Assembly: GCF_019550795.1 (NCBI RefSeq)
Contig: NZ_CP080545.1
Span: 196,001-260,000, forward strand
From: Paenibacillus sp. sptzw28
GTDB taxonomy: Bacteria > Bacillota > Bacilli > Paenibacillales > Paenibacillaceae
Direction of reading: 5' to 3'
Length of the DNA stretch: 64,000 nucleotides
Shown: in pieces, positions 1-8,398 of the stretch
How the letters are laid out: the number at the start of each line of letters is the position of its first letter
Numbering within the stretch: position 1 is the stretch's first letter
Program-made: the position numbers and the translations under genes
The notes under the pieces: model-generated
Told to the model about the DNA's origin: nothing
Seen by the model: the letters and a program-made list of their open reading frames with translations, nothing else
Databases searched by the model: none

Positions 1-1004
1 AGTCCGAAATTCAAGCAAAACTCATAAATGTTCGGGAAACGGTGCTTCACCATTTCCGCCGACTCATGCGTTACGTCAATATACACAAACGTTGATTTAG
101 TCGCTTCCATTTCACTGACGATCGCACGGGCGACAATGTCCCGGGGTGCAAGCTCGAGCTGCTCATGATACCTTTCCATAAAGCGCTCGCCTCTGATGTT
201 CCGCAGAACTGCGCCTTCTCCCCGCACGGCCTCGGAAATAAGAAACCGCGGCGCTCCCGGGTAACAAAGCGACGTCGGATGAAACTGTATGAATTCTACA
301 TCCTGTATGTAGGCACCCGCCCTGTATGCCATCGCGATACCGTCCCCGGTGGCCACATCAGGGTTCGTTGTATACCGGTAAAGCTGTCCGGCACCGCCTG
401 AACACAGAATAGTCGCTTTTCCCCGCACAAACAAACGTTGGCCGTCCGGCTTCTGCACAAGGGCGCCGATGCACTCGCCATTCTCCGTTATCAGATCGAT
501 AACAAAATGGTCATCCCAAACTTCGATTCGCGGGTTTTCAACGGCTTTCTCCGAAAGAGCGCGGACAATCTCGAACCCTGTCGCATCTCCGTTCGCATGT
601 AAAATGCGCCGCTGGCTGTGCGCACCCTCCTTCGTCAGTGCGAACTCCCCGTTCTCCTGATCGAATTGTGTTCCCATGCGCACCAAATCACGAACGCCCT
701 TCGGACCCTCGTGTACCAATACTTCAACCGCTTCATGCGAGCATAACCCTGCACCGGCGATCAGCGTGTCCTGGCGATGATATGCAGGGGAATCGTCCTC
801 GGAAATAACAGCGGCAATTCCGCCCTGCGCATAACGGGTGTTGCTGTCAAGCAGCGATTTTTTCGTTATCATGAGCACTTCATTGGCAGCGCTCGCTTTA
901 ATCGCGGTAAAAAGGCCGGCTATGCCGGCCCCAATGACGATGACATCTTTATCTATAACAGGCAGATCTTCCAGTGAAGCATCAACTAAATATCGTGGAA
1001 CCAT
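1..1004 (-). CDS. nadB: L-aspartate oxidase, 3' end cut off by window edge
   Basis: Flavoenzyme that oxidises L-aspartate to iminoaspartate, the substrate of quinolinate synthase in de novo NAD synthesis. The reverse-strand reading frame opens at an ATG at 1004, with an AGGAA ribosome-binding site about 9 nt upstream. It shows the FAD-binding signature VIGAGIAGL at about residues 22-30, then the succinate-dehydrogenase/fumarate-reductase flavoprotein pattern (NTRYAQGGIAA, and later QFHPTSLCYPG and RGEGAVLRN). About 334 codons are present and the frame is still open at base 1, so roughly the last third of a typical 510-540 aa NadB is missing. It lies 31 bases behind nadA, implying a nadA-nadB operon. 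The family assignment is firm. Confidence 0.95.
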   Translation of the reverse strand, partial: MVPRYLVDASLEDLPVIDKDVIVIGAGIAGLFTAIKASAANEVLMITKKSLLDSNTRYAQGGIAAVISEDDSPAYHRQDTLIAGAGLCSHEAVEVLVHEGPKGVRDLVRMGTQFDQENGEFALTKEGAHSQRRILHANGDATGFEIVRALSEKAVENPRIEVWDDHFVIDLITENGECIGALVQKPDGQRLFVRGKATILCSGGAGQLYRYTTNPDVATGDGIAMAYRAGAYIQDVEFIQFHPTSLCYPGAPRFLISEAVRGEGAVLRNIRGERFMERYHEQLELAPRDIVARAIVSEMEATKSTFVYIDVTHESAEMVKHRFPNIYEFCLNFG

Positions 1005-1035
1005 TCGTATGAGTTTCCTTTCTGGGCAGCAGATG

Positions 1036-1974
1036 CTATTTCACCTGCAGCATCCGCTCCAAGGATAAACGAGCCTGATCTGCAACATGCTCCGGAACGT
1101 AAATCTGCGGCTGCATCGTCTCCAGGCATTTAACAAGCTTCTTCAAGTTGTTCACTTTCATGTTCGGGCAAACCAGATATTTGGTTGCAAAATGGAACGT
1201 TTTATCCGGGCTGTCAAGACGCAGCTGATAGCCTGTACCATCTTCCGTCCCCACGATAAACTCCTTACAGTCTGACTCCTTGCAGTATTTGATGATGGCC
1301 GTTGTGCTGCCGACAAAATCGCCGAGCTCCACCACTTCCGGGCGGCACTCGGGATGCACAACGAACTGCGCATTCGGATACTTCGCTCTCATCTCTTCTA
1401 CATCTTTGACGGTGAGCATGTCGTGCGTGTTGCAGTAACCTTCCCAGATTATCATTTTTTTATCGGTGTGCTGCTGCACGTAGTGACCGAGATTTTTATC
1501 CGGCACCCAAATCACTTCATCCGATTCCACCGAATTAACTACACGCACGGCATTGGCAGATGTACAGCAGATGTCGGTCTCCGCTTTAATTTCGGCCGAG
1601 GAATTAATGTAGGTGACAACCTTCGCATTGGGATGCTGCGCTTTAAGCTTGCGAAGACCATCGACGTTGACCATATCTGCCATCGGACAGCCGGCACGTT
1701 CGTCGGGAATGATTACCGTTTTATTCGGAGCCAAAATTTTGGCGCTTTCCCCCATAAAATGTACGCCGCAGAATACAATGACGTCTGCGTCGGTCTGAGC
1801 GGCTTTCTGTGCGAGCAGAAACGAGTCCCCGCGGAAATCCGCCACTTCCTGTATCTCATCACGCTGATAATAATGCGCTAAAATAATTGCGTTACGCTCT
1901 TTCTTAAGCTGCATTAAACGTTCCCGCAGCTCACGGTTTTGTTCCGCTTTGCGCTCGAGAGCCAATGCTTCCAT
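1036..1974 (-). CDS. nadA: quinolinate synthase A
   Basis: Condenses iminoaspartate with dihydroxyacetone phosphate to quinolinate, using a [4Fe-4S] cluster. The 312-aa protein has the NadA signatures ILAHYYQRDEIQEVAD, CGVHFMGESAKIL, VVHPECRPEV and, near the C-terminus, CPNMK. The cysteines in CGVHFM, HPEC and CPNMK are the likely cluster ligands. The frame is open 27 codons further upstream, but ATG 1974 is preceded by AGGAG at a good distance and gives the usual N-terminus. It is first in a likely nadA-nadB operon. A promoter candidate lies at 2093-2122. Confidence 0.95.
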   Translation of the reverse strand: MEALALERKAEQNRELRERLMQLKKERNAIILAHYYQRDEIQEVADFRGDSFLLAQKAAQTDADVIVFCGVHFMGESAKILAPNKTVIIPDERAGCPMADMVNVDGLRKLKAQHPNAKVVTYINSSAEIKAETDICCTSANAVRVVNSVESDEVIWVPDKNLGHYVQQHTDKKMIIWEGYCNTHDMLTVKDVEEMRAKYPNAQFVVHPECRPEVVELGDFVGSTTAIIKYCKESDCKEFIVGTEDGTGYQLRLDSPDKTFHFATKYLVCPNMKVNNLKKLVKCLETMQPQIYVPEHVADQARLSLERMLQVK

Positions 1975-2092
1975 GGTTATGATCTCCTCTTTTCGCTGAC
2001 TTTGTGAACAGATGCACAATCCCAGACATGCCTTATTTATGAAGTGCCCCCGCACACAATCCGTCGGCTACAATTTCGATTGTTTAACACTT

Positions 2093-2122
2093 AATTTACA
2101 CAAGTGAACGGGATGCTGTCAA
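2093..2122 (-). promoter_or_regulatory. candidate SigA promoter of nadAB
   Basis: TTGACA (2117-2122) is followed after 18 bases by TAAATT (2093-2098) on the minus strand, about 120 bases before nadA. The spacer and -10 carry a repeated GTGTAA / GTGTTAA element, which could be a niacin-responsive repressor site. That role is inference only. Confidence 0.45.
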
Positions 2123-2227
2123 CCGACAAATGGAGCCGATTTGACCGTTCTTAGGAAAGAAAGTGCTGCATGGAACGCTTAACGTCGTCAAAGCTTACAC
2201 GACCTCCTGTTAAAACGCTTTTATGAG

Positions 2228-2264
2228 GAAAAAGGCTGCCCGAGCAATTTCGCTCGGACAGCCT
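2228..2264 (-). terminator. rho-independent terminator after ftsH
   Basis: A 13-bp GC-rich stem (2233-2245 with 2252-2264, one mismatch) with a short loop is followed on the minus strand by a T-run. It lies 14 bases past the ftsH stop. Confidence 0.9.
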
Positions 2265-2277
2265 ATTATGAAATACG

Positions 2278-4278
2278 CTAACCCTTATTCGTGTCGTCTC
2301 CGCCATCCGGATCTGCAGGGGGAACGATGTCGCCCGATTCCTTAGTCTGAATGCGGACCTTGACGCCGCCGATCGTGTCGATAATTGGTTCGGCTTTCGG
2401 CTCTCCATTCGAATCATTAGATCCGCCGTCGCCGCTGCCGTCAATCGTACCGGTTTCGATGAGGCGCTTAATCTGTTCGAGCTCAAGCGTCTCTTCGGTA
2501 AGCAGTGTTTGCGCGATCAGATGCACTTCCTTGCTCTTCTCGTTAAGCAGGTTTTTCGCACGGGTGTAGCAGTCATTGATGAAGCTTTGCATTTCTTGAT
2601 CGATTTCATAAGCAATCGCATCGGAGTAATTCTGCTCGTGTCCGATATCGCGGCCTAAGAATACTTGGCCCTGCGAGCTGCCGAACTGCATTGGTCCGAG
2701 CTTTTCGCTCATCCCGTATTCCATGATCATGCTGCGAACAATGCTGGTCGCCTGCTTGAAGTCGCTGTATGCGCCGGTGCCGATTTCGCCGATAAATATT
2801 TCTTCGGCCACGCGGCCACCGAGCAGCCCGGTAACTTTATCAAGCAGCTCCTGCTTGGTCGTCAGCATACGATCGCCGTCTTTAGGCAGCATGATGACGT
2901 ATCCGCCGGCCCGGCCGCGCGGGATAATCGTTACCTTATGCACCATATCGGCGTGTTCGAGGAAATAACCTACGATTGTATGACCCGCTTCGTGATAAGC
3001 GACGATCCGCTTCTCACGGTCGCTGATTACGCGGCTGCGTTTCTCCGTACCGACAATAACACGGTCAATCGCTTCATCAACCTCAACCATCGCGATATCC
3101 TTCTTATTTCGGCGTGCCGCCAAAAGCGCGGCTTCATTAAGCAGGTTCTCCAGATCTGCGCCGGTGAAGCCTGTCGTCCTCTTTGCAATGACATCGAGCT
3201 TGACGTCCTTCGCAAGGGGCTTGTTACGGGCATGCACCTTAAGCACCGCTTCGCGGCCTTTAACATCCGGACGGTCTACCGTTATTTGACGGTCGAAACG
3301 TCCCGGGCGCAGAAGCGCGGGATCAAGAATATCAGGACGGTTCGTCGCTGCTACGATGATGATACCTTCGTTGGCGCCGAAGCCATCCATCTCGACGAGC
3401 AGCTGATTAAGCGTTTGTTCACGCTCATCGTGCCCGCCGCCAAGCCCTGCTCCCCGTTGACGGCCGACAGCGTCGATCTCGTCAATGAAGATGATACAAG
3501 GGGCGTTTTTCTTCGCGTTCTCGAACAAATCGCGAACACGGGAGGCGCCGACACCGACGAACATTTCGACGAAATCGGAACCGGATATGCTGAAGAACGG
3601 TACGCCCGCTTCACCCGCAACAGCGCGGGCAAGCAGCGTTTTACCGGTACCCGGAGGGCCCACAAGCAAGACGCCTTTCGGAATGCGCGCCCCGACCGCC
3701 GCGAATTTACGCGGGTCCTTGAGGAATTCCACGACTTCCACAAGCTCCTGCTTCTCCTCGTCGGCCCCGGCCACATCTTCAAATGTGACCCGTTTCTTCT
3801 CCTCATTGTACAAGCGCGCCCGGCTCTTGCCAAAGTTCATCACTTTGCCGCCGCCGCCCTGCGCTTGGTTGATAAGGAAGAAGAACAGTATAAAGATTAT
3901 CACGAAAGGGATGATCGACGTTAAGAACGTAAGCCAGATGCTTGGGCCTTCAGTCGGTTTTACGACCAACTCAAACCCGTTCTTCGTCTGGGCATCGTAA
4001 ATTTCTTTAACCGCAAATTCTTCTACATTGGAGTGGGTGTAAAACTGGTCTGACTCCGCCTTTTCCGGCTTTACTTTATATTTACCAGTGACCAAATAGG
4101 AATAACCGTCAAATTGAAGCTTAAGACTGGCTACATTGTTGTCTTTGAGCTCTTGTCTTAATTGGTCGTATCGAATTTCAACGGTGGTATCGTTCTGGTT
4201 GCTGATAAATTGGAAAATCCCGACGGTCACTAAAAAAATAATCAAATAAAATCCAGTGTTCCGGATGATCCGATTCAT
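2278..4278 (-). CDS. ftsH: ATP-dependent zinc metalloprotease FtsH
   Basis: Membrane-anchored AAA+ protease that degrades misfolded membrane proteins and regulators. The 666-aa protein has a membrane segment at about 8-25, an extracytoplasmic domain, a second membrane segment at about 113-136, Walker A GPPGTGKT (207-214), Walker B IIFIDE (262-267), the second region of homology ([20 protein letters not shown]), and the zinc-protease motif HEAGH (429-433). The C-terminal tail is Gly/Asp/Ser-rich. The start is fixed by AGGAGG 5 bases upstream. It sits downstream of hprT and tilS as in Bacillus, but with a 130-base gap and its own candidate promoter. Confidence 0.97.
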   Translation of the reverse strand: MNRIIRNTGFYLIIFLVTVGIFQFISNQNDTTVEIRYDQLRQELKDNNVASLKLQFDGYSYLVTGKYKVKPEKAESDQFYTHSNVEEFAVKEIYDAQTKNGFELVVKPTEGPSIWLTFLTSIIPFVIIFILFFFLINQAQGGGGKVMNFGKSRARLYNEEKKRVTFEDVAGADEEKQELVEVVEFLKDPRKFAAVGARIPKGVLLVGPPGTGKTLLARAVAGEAGVPFFSISGSDFVEMFVGVGASRVRDLFENAKKNAPCIIFIDEIDAVGRQRGAGLGGGHDEREQTLNQLLVEMDGFGANEGIIIVAATNRPDILDPALLRPGRFDRQITVDRPDVKGREAVLKVHARNKPLAKDVKLDVIAKRTTGFTGADLENLLNEAALLAARRNKKDIAMVEVDEAIDRVIVGTEKRSRVISDREKRIVAYHEAGHTIVGYFLEHADMVHKVTIIPRGRAGGYVIMLPKDGDRMLTTKQELLDKVTGLLGGRVAEEIFIGEIGTGAYSDFKQATSIVRSMIMEYGMSEKLGPMQFGSSQGQVFLGRDIGHEQNYSDAIAYEIDQEMQSFINDCYTRAKNLLNEKSKEVHLIAQTLLTEETLELEQIKRLIETGTIDGSGDGGSNDSNGEPKAEPIIDTIGGVKVRIQTKESGDIVPPADPDGGDDTNKG

Positions 4279-4307
4279 CCCCTACCTCCTCTCAAGACGC
4301 TTAAAAT

Positions 4308-4336
4308 ATTTTACCATAGCATGTTTACCGCCACAA
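4308..4336 (-). promoter_or_regulatory. candidate ftsH promoter with extended -10
   Basis: On the minus strand TTGTGG (4331-4336) and TAAAAT (4308-4313) are 17 bases apart. TGG directly before the -10 matches the extended -10 pattern (TGN). The -35 is weak. Confidence 0.35.
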
Positions 4337-4408
4337 ACCGGATCGGTCACGGGAGGACATGTACGGTGAATCTCATCGGTTCGGACCGCTGCCTGCTGCG
4401 AGTGACGG

Positions 4409-4948
4409 CTACTTCTCATAAATTTCGGGCTTCAAAATGCCGATCAACGGCAAATTGCGGTATTTCTCCGCATAATCGAGCCCGTAGCCGACGACAAACG
4501 CATCCGGCAGGACAAACCCCTTATAATCGGCTTCCAATTCCACCTTGCGGCCCGCCGGTTTATCGAACAGCGTAACGAGCGTGACGGATTTGGCATTGCG
4601 CCGTTCAAGGACATCAATCAAATAACTGAGCGTGAGCCCGCTGTCGATAATGTCTTCGACAATCAGAATCTCGCGTCCCTGCACAGGTGCATCGAGATCC
4701 TTGATGATTTTGACGACACCTGACGTCTTGGTGGATTGTCCATAGCTGGACACCGCCATGAAGTCGATTTCGAGCGGGATTGTTATTGTTTTGACCAGAT
4801 CGGACATAAAAATAAACGCGCCCTTCAAGACGCAAATCACGAGCGGGTTACGTCCTTCGAAATCCCGGCTTATCGCTTGGCCAAGCTCGCTTACTTTCTG
4901 CTGAATCTGATCTGCATCATACAATATTTCCTGAATGTCATTCAGCAA
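4409..4948 (-). CDS. hprT: hypoxanthine-guanine phosphoribosyltransferase
   Basis: Salvages hypoxanthine and guanine to IMP and GMP using PRPP. The 179-aa protein has the type I PRTase signature ILIVEDIIDSGLT (PRPP-binding acidic pair) at about residues 94-106 and the usual small-subunit HPRT length. It lies between tilS and ftsH, as in other Bacillota, where HprT and TilS are linked to ftsH expression. The gap to tilS is 50 bases, so cotranscription is likely. Confidence 0.95.
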   Translation of the reverse strand: MLNDIQEILYDADQIQQKVSELGQAISRDFEGRNPLVICVLKGAFIFMSDLVKTITIPLEIDFMAVSSYGQSTKTSGVVKIIKDLDAPVQGREILIVEDIIDSGLTLSYLIDVLERRNAKSVTLVTLFDKPAGRKVELEADYKGFVLPDAFVVGYGLDYAEKYRNLPLIGILKPEIYEK

Positions 4949-4998
4949 TGCCGGGCCCTCCTACTTTTTTACCTATACTATGAATGGATCAGTGCATC

Positions 4999-6444
4999 TT
5001 ATTCGGGTACAAAATCGTCCGTCTGTGCAAACTCCGCCCTAACTCGTAAAACACGGTTTGTTGACGCGTCCACTTGGGCAAGGCGGGATCTTCTTACGCC
5101 GGGAATCCACAGCAGGGACTCTTTGGCGTCGACCAGAAGCGGCAGCACCCCGCGAAGAGATGGTGCGATTCTGTCGTCAACGAACATATCTTGTACTTTT
5201 TTGGTGCCGTTTAAACCCAGCACCTGCATTCGGTCGCCCGGGCGTCGATTGCGTACGGTGAGCGGCCATTCCAGCAGATCCGCATCGAACAAGGCTTCCC
5301 TTCTGCTTGCCGGCTTGCCTTCGAACGGCGGCGTCAGTTCCTCGAACGTGAGCGTCGCACCCGCTTCGGGCAATTCCAGGCGTGAAACGTCTTTCCCGAC
5401 GACATATGCATAACCGCCCGGTGAGAGCGCAGTGTCAGCCGCCTTCTCCACACGGATAAACCGCAGTTTGTCGTATTCTCGCACGAACCGGACACCGCTT
5501 CCCACATCCATGCTCCACGCCCCGGCAGCGCTCTCCGTAGCCGCTTGTCGAATCGTCTCCACACTGTCAAATGAGATGGTTTCCGTTTCCATTCCAACAC
5601 AGTTTAATATTAGTTTAATCAATCTCCTTTGTAAAGCGACATGCAGGTCAAGCAGCGCTTTGCGGGTCATTTGGCATCCTTCGCGCTCAAGCATGATGTG
5701 GCGCCCAAATACCGCTTTCGTCTCCCGTTCCATCCAGTCGTCTTCCGCGGTCGCAAGCTCGGAGAGCCGGACGAGCGCTTCGGACACATGCGGATTGAAA
5801 TTCGCCAGATATGGCAGTACATCCAGGCGGACGACGTTTCGAAAATAAGTCCTTTTCCCGTTGCTGCTGTCATAACTGTAGGAGAGCCCCCATTGCTCGC
5901 AATAGCGGAGGATGTCTGCCTTGTTCTTACGCAACAACGGCCGAATAAGTTCCACGTTTTTTTCTGTCCGCTTAATCGGGATGCCGGCAAGCCCTCCCGG
6001 GCTCGTCCCCCGCAGAATCCGCATGAGCACGGTTTCGGCCTGATCGTCCGCATGGTGGGCCAGCGCTATGCGGGAAGCGCCGTATTTGACAGCCGTTTCG
6101 TGAAGGAACGAATACCGTTTCTTGCGCGCTGCGGCCTGTGCGTTCATTTTTGTTTCTTCTATATATGCAGGCATATCGATGAAAGTGGATTCGCAGTCAA
6201 TTCCAAGGCCGGCGGCAAGCCGCCGCACCGATTCCGCCTCGCTTGCCGATTCCTCGCCGCGAAATCCGTGGTCGACATGGGCCGCTACAATCGTTAAGCG
6301 TTCGGCCGAGGCCAATCGATGAAGGATATGCAGCAGCGCCGTCGAATCCGGACCGCCGGAAACGGCTGCAATAATCGTATCGCCTGGGGTCCATAAACCC
6401 TCACGGGCCGCGAGCTCCGCCATTTCATCTAACCATTCATCCAT
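4999..6444 (-). CDS. tilS: tRNA(Ile)-lysidine synthase
   Basis: Modifies C34 of tRNA-Ile2 (CAU anticodon) to lysidine, switching it from methionine to isoleucine decoding. This is an essential cytoplasmic enzyme. The N-type ATP pyrophosphatase loop SGGPDS is at residues 29-34, followed by the TilS core (AHHADDQAETVLMRILRGT) and a C-terminal substrate-recognition domain. The frame is open to 6531, but GAGGAG is 9 bases before ATG 6444, which gives a 481-aa protein of normal length. It follows the kinase gene yabT by 28 bases. Confidence 0.95.
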   Translation of the reverse strand: MDEWLDEMAELAAREGLWTPGDTIIAAVSGGPDSTALLHILHRLASAERLTIVAAHVDHGFRGEESASEAESVRRLAAGLGIDCESTFIDMPAYIEETKMNAQAAARKKRYSFLHETAVKYGASRIALAHHADDQAETVLMRILRGTSPGGLAGIPIKRTEKNVELIRPLLRKNKADILRYCEQWGLSYSYDSSNGKRTYFRNVVRLDVLPYLANFNPHVSEALVRLSELATAEDDWMERETKAVFGRHIMLEREGCQMTRKALLDLHVALQRRLIKLILNCVGMETETISFDSVETIRQAATESAAGAWSMDVGSGVRFVREYDKLRFIRVEKAADTALSPGGYAYVVGKDVSRLELPEAGATLTFEELTPPFEGKPASRREALFDADLLEWPLTVRNRRPGDRMQVLGLNGTKKVQDMFVDDRIAPSLRGVLPLLVDAKESLLWIPGVRRSRLAQVDASTNRVLRVRAEFAQTDDFVPE

Positions 6445-6472
6445 AAGCTTCATCTCCTCGCTATAACACTCG

Positions 6473-7402
6473 TCACTGTCCGGCGCGCAGAAGCCAATAA
6501 ATCGTAGTGGCGAGCAGTGCCGCCGAAGCAACGAACAGTCCTTTCATCCAGCGCGGCGCCGGAGCGGAAGAGCGGACGGCTCCCTGCCGGTGCATGCATT
6601 GCTGCCAGGCGGACGCTGCTTCGCGGGCACTGATGAATTCACCCAAAGCGGCTTTGCGCAGCCAGCCGCTTAACGGTTTCAGCGCCGGATTCGCGTAGGC
6701 AAGCTTGAGCAGCTCCTCAGGCACGCGATTTTGGGGCAGCAGCGCGCCGGTCAGCTGAGATAGTCGTTTGCTCTCATGCACCTGCACGCAAAGAACGGCG
6801 AACGAGAACAGGTCATAGCCCGCATCCGCCGTACGGCTCCCCGCGTTCCAATAGCCGCGGTCATATATTTCGGTGAATTGCCGCACGCCTTTGCCAAAAG
6901 CCGTAACGCCGCCAAAATCGACGAGTTCGGTCCGGCCGTAATCGGCCACCAGCACATTTTCCACCTTCAAATCGCCGAATGCCCATCCCGCTTCATGGAG
7001 TTCGGCCAATTTACCAAGCAAGCTGTAGCCGACGACCGGAAACCACTCGGCGCCCTGACGCGACAAGTAATCAGCGAGTGTTACTCCCCTAATATATTTC
7101 ATGACATAGAACGGGTAGTCTTTCCCGTCCGCCGCATGCAAATCGTCGACGTCAATGAGGAAAGGCTCGCCGCCCCGTCCCTGCTTCTGTCGGAATATGG
7201 CCTGCAGCACGTTTACCTCGGATTGCATATCAACCGCGTCCGCGCCGATTTTCAGCGCATACCAATTTCGCTGCCGCTCGACGAGAAACACCTTGCCATT
7301 GGCTCCTTCGCCAAGAGACCGTTCTACACGGTAGCTCCCCTGCTTCCATTTGCCGCGGACAACGGTGCCGCGCGGAAGGCTCCACTCAAACGACGTAGTC
7401 AC
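6473..7402 (-). CDS. yabT: Hanks-type serine/threonine kinase, YabT-like, C-terminal membrane anchor
   Basis: Protein kinase of the YabT type, a sporulation-associated kinase in Bacillus. Of 309 residues, the kinase fold is visible as the glycine loop GEGANGKVFLV (about 31-41), ALKI (the ATP-binding lysine), the catalytic loop FGDLKVENVLV (an HRD variant reading FGD) and DFGG (the DFG motif). A single hydrophobic segment, about 287-307, ends the protein and matches the C-terminal anchor of YabT. The start overlaps the end of yabS by 17 bases. Position between yabS and tilS supports the call. Its targets here are unknown. Confidence 0.85.
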   Translation of the reverse strand: MTTSFEWSLPRGTVVRGKWKQGSYRVERSLGEGANGKVFLVERQRNWYALKIGADAVDMQSEVNVLQAIFRQKQGRGGEPFLIDVDDLHAADGKDYPFYVMKYIRGVTLADYLSRQGAEWFPVVGYSLLGKLAELHEAGWAFGDLKVENVLVADYGRTELVDFGGVTAFGKGVRQFTEIYDRGYWNAGSRTADAGYDLFSFAVLCVQVHESKRLSQLTGALLPQNRVPEELLKLAYANPALKPLSGWLRKAALGEFISAREAASAWQQCMHRQGAVRSSAPAPRWMKGLFVASAALLATTIYWLLRAGQ

Positions 7403-8111
7403 TCATCATCCCGTCCGTTTCATCATTCATCCTATTACCATAATCGGCTTTTCGGTAAAAATCAATGACATGCATCAGCGCCGGCCCCGTGGGAGTCGTC
7501 CCCCGCATCTGCAGTCTGGGGAATAGAGACGCCGCTCCGTTAACGTTCGGAGTCCAGTCGAGGTCGAGCTTGCAGTCTTCACCGTACGCCGATCCCGGAA
7601 AGTGGAACACCGAGATTTCGCTGCTTCCCTGTCTCGCCTGCAAGCTGAGAGCCAAATCGCGAATCGCTTCCTCCACTGCCTGCAGCTTCGGCTTCATACT
7701 CGCGCTCGCATCGATCAGCAGCGCAACGCGCAGCTTGCTCGTTTCGCCGAGCTCATCGATGACACGAACGACTTCGCCCCGCTTCTCCGGCGGGAGCGAT
7801 TCAATCGACGACGTGCCGAGCACCTGCCTCAGCTCCCGCTGCACCGCCTGCTGAATTGTCTGTACCACGGTCTTGCGGGTAAGCATCTGCACCGTTTGCG
7901 AAAGCTGCCTGGTTTGGGCCAGCCGGCTTAACCCGCCCCCCGCCCTGGCAATCTCTTCTATCTCAGCCGAACCGAATTCACCGAGATCCCCCTGATCGAC
8001 AACGCCGACAACGTTAACCGTAATGCCTTCGGCATAGGCCTGCGCAGCCGCTATGACCGGGCTGACACCGACATTGGAGCAGCCGTCAGTAATCAATAGA
8101 ATCTGTTTCAT
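7386..8111 (-). CDS. yabS: von Willebrand factor type A domain protein YabS
   Basis: VWA-fold protein of unknown biochemical role, next to spoIIE and a YabT kinase as in Bacillus. It begins MKQILLITDGCSNVG, typical of YabS, and has a MIDAS-like metal site LLIDASASMKPK in its second half. The long frame starts at 8132, but ATG 8111 gives the family N-terminus with a GGGGG-rich site upstream. It overlaps yabT by 17 bases, so the pair is probably translationally coupled. Possible sporulation timing is inferred from neighbours only. Confidence 0.8.
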   Translation of the reverse strand: MKQILLITDGCSNVGVSPVIAAAQAYAEGITVNVVGVVDQGDLGEFGSAEIEEIARAGGGLSRLAQTRQLSQTVQMLTRKTVVQTIQQAVQRELRQVLGTSSIESLPPEKRGEVVRVIDELGETSKLRVALLIDASASMKPKLQAVEEAIRDLALSLQARQGSSEISVFHFPGSAYGEDCKLDLDWTPNVNGAASLFPRLQMRGTTPTGPALMHVIDFYRKADYGNRMNDETDGMMSDYVV

Positions 8112-8344
8112 TATCCCAATCCCCCAAAACATTAGAGTCTACCGCCAGTAGAGTATCTCTATCAGCTTTCCCAGTTTTGAGAGGATTTAACCGTAAGGAC
8201 CCTTAGCCCTGCTAGGACATTAACCGTTTGTACTAACAACGAACCGATATGAATAAGCGCCATCATTTGCACCTATGTAAGGTAGTGAGAACACTCTATG
8301 CCGAGATATATGTTCACAATTCCCATCCCTTCAAGAAAACGCAC

Positions 8345-8372
8345 CAAAAAAGCCCGCCTCCAGGCAGGCTTT
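8345..8372 (-). terminator. terminator after spoIIE
   Basis: A 9-bp stem (8350-8358 with 8363-8371) with loop TGGA is followed on the minus strand by a run of T. It is 27 bases past the spoIIE stop. Confidence 0.9.
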
Positions 8373-8398
8373 GCATAATGCGCTTATCTCCACCCCTC

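Noticed and set aside
1354..1881. A 175-codon plus-strand frame inside nadA
   Set aside because: Antisense shadow of nadA; the nadA motifs are complete.
2665..3924. A 419-codon open frame on the plus strand across ftsH
   Set aside because: It is antisense to an unmistakable ftsH with no ribosome-binding site and no recognisable product; it arises from codon bias of the real gene.
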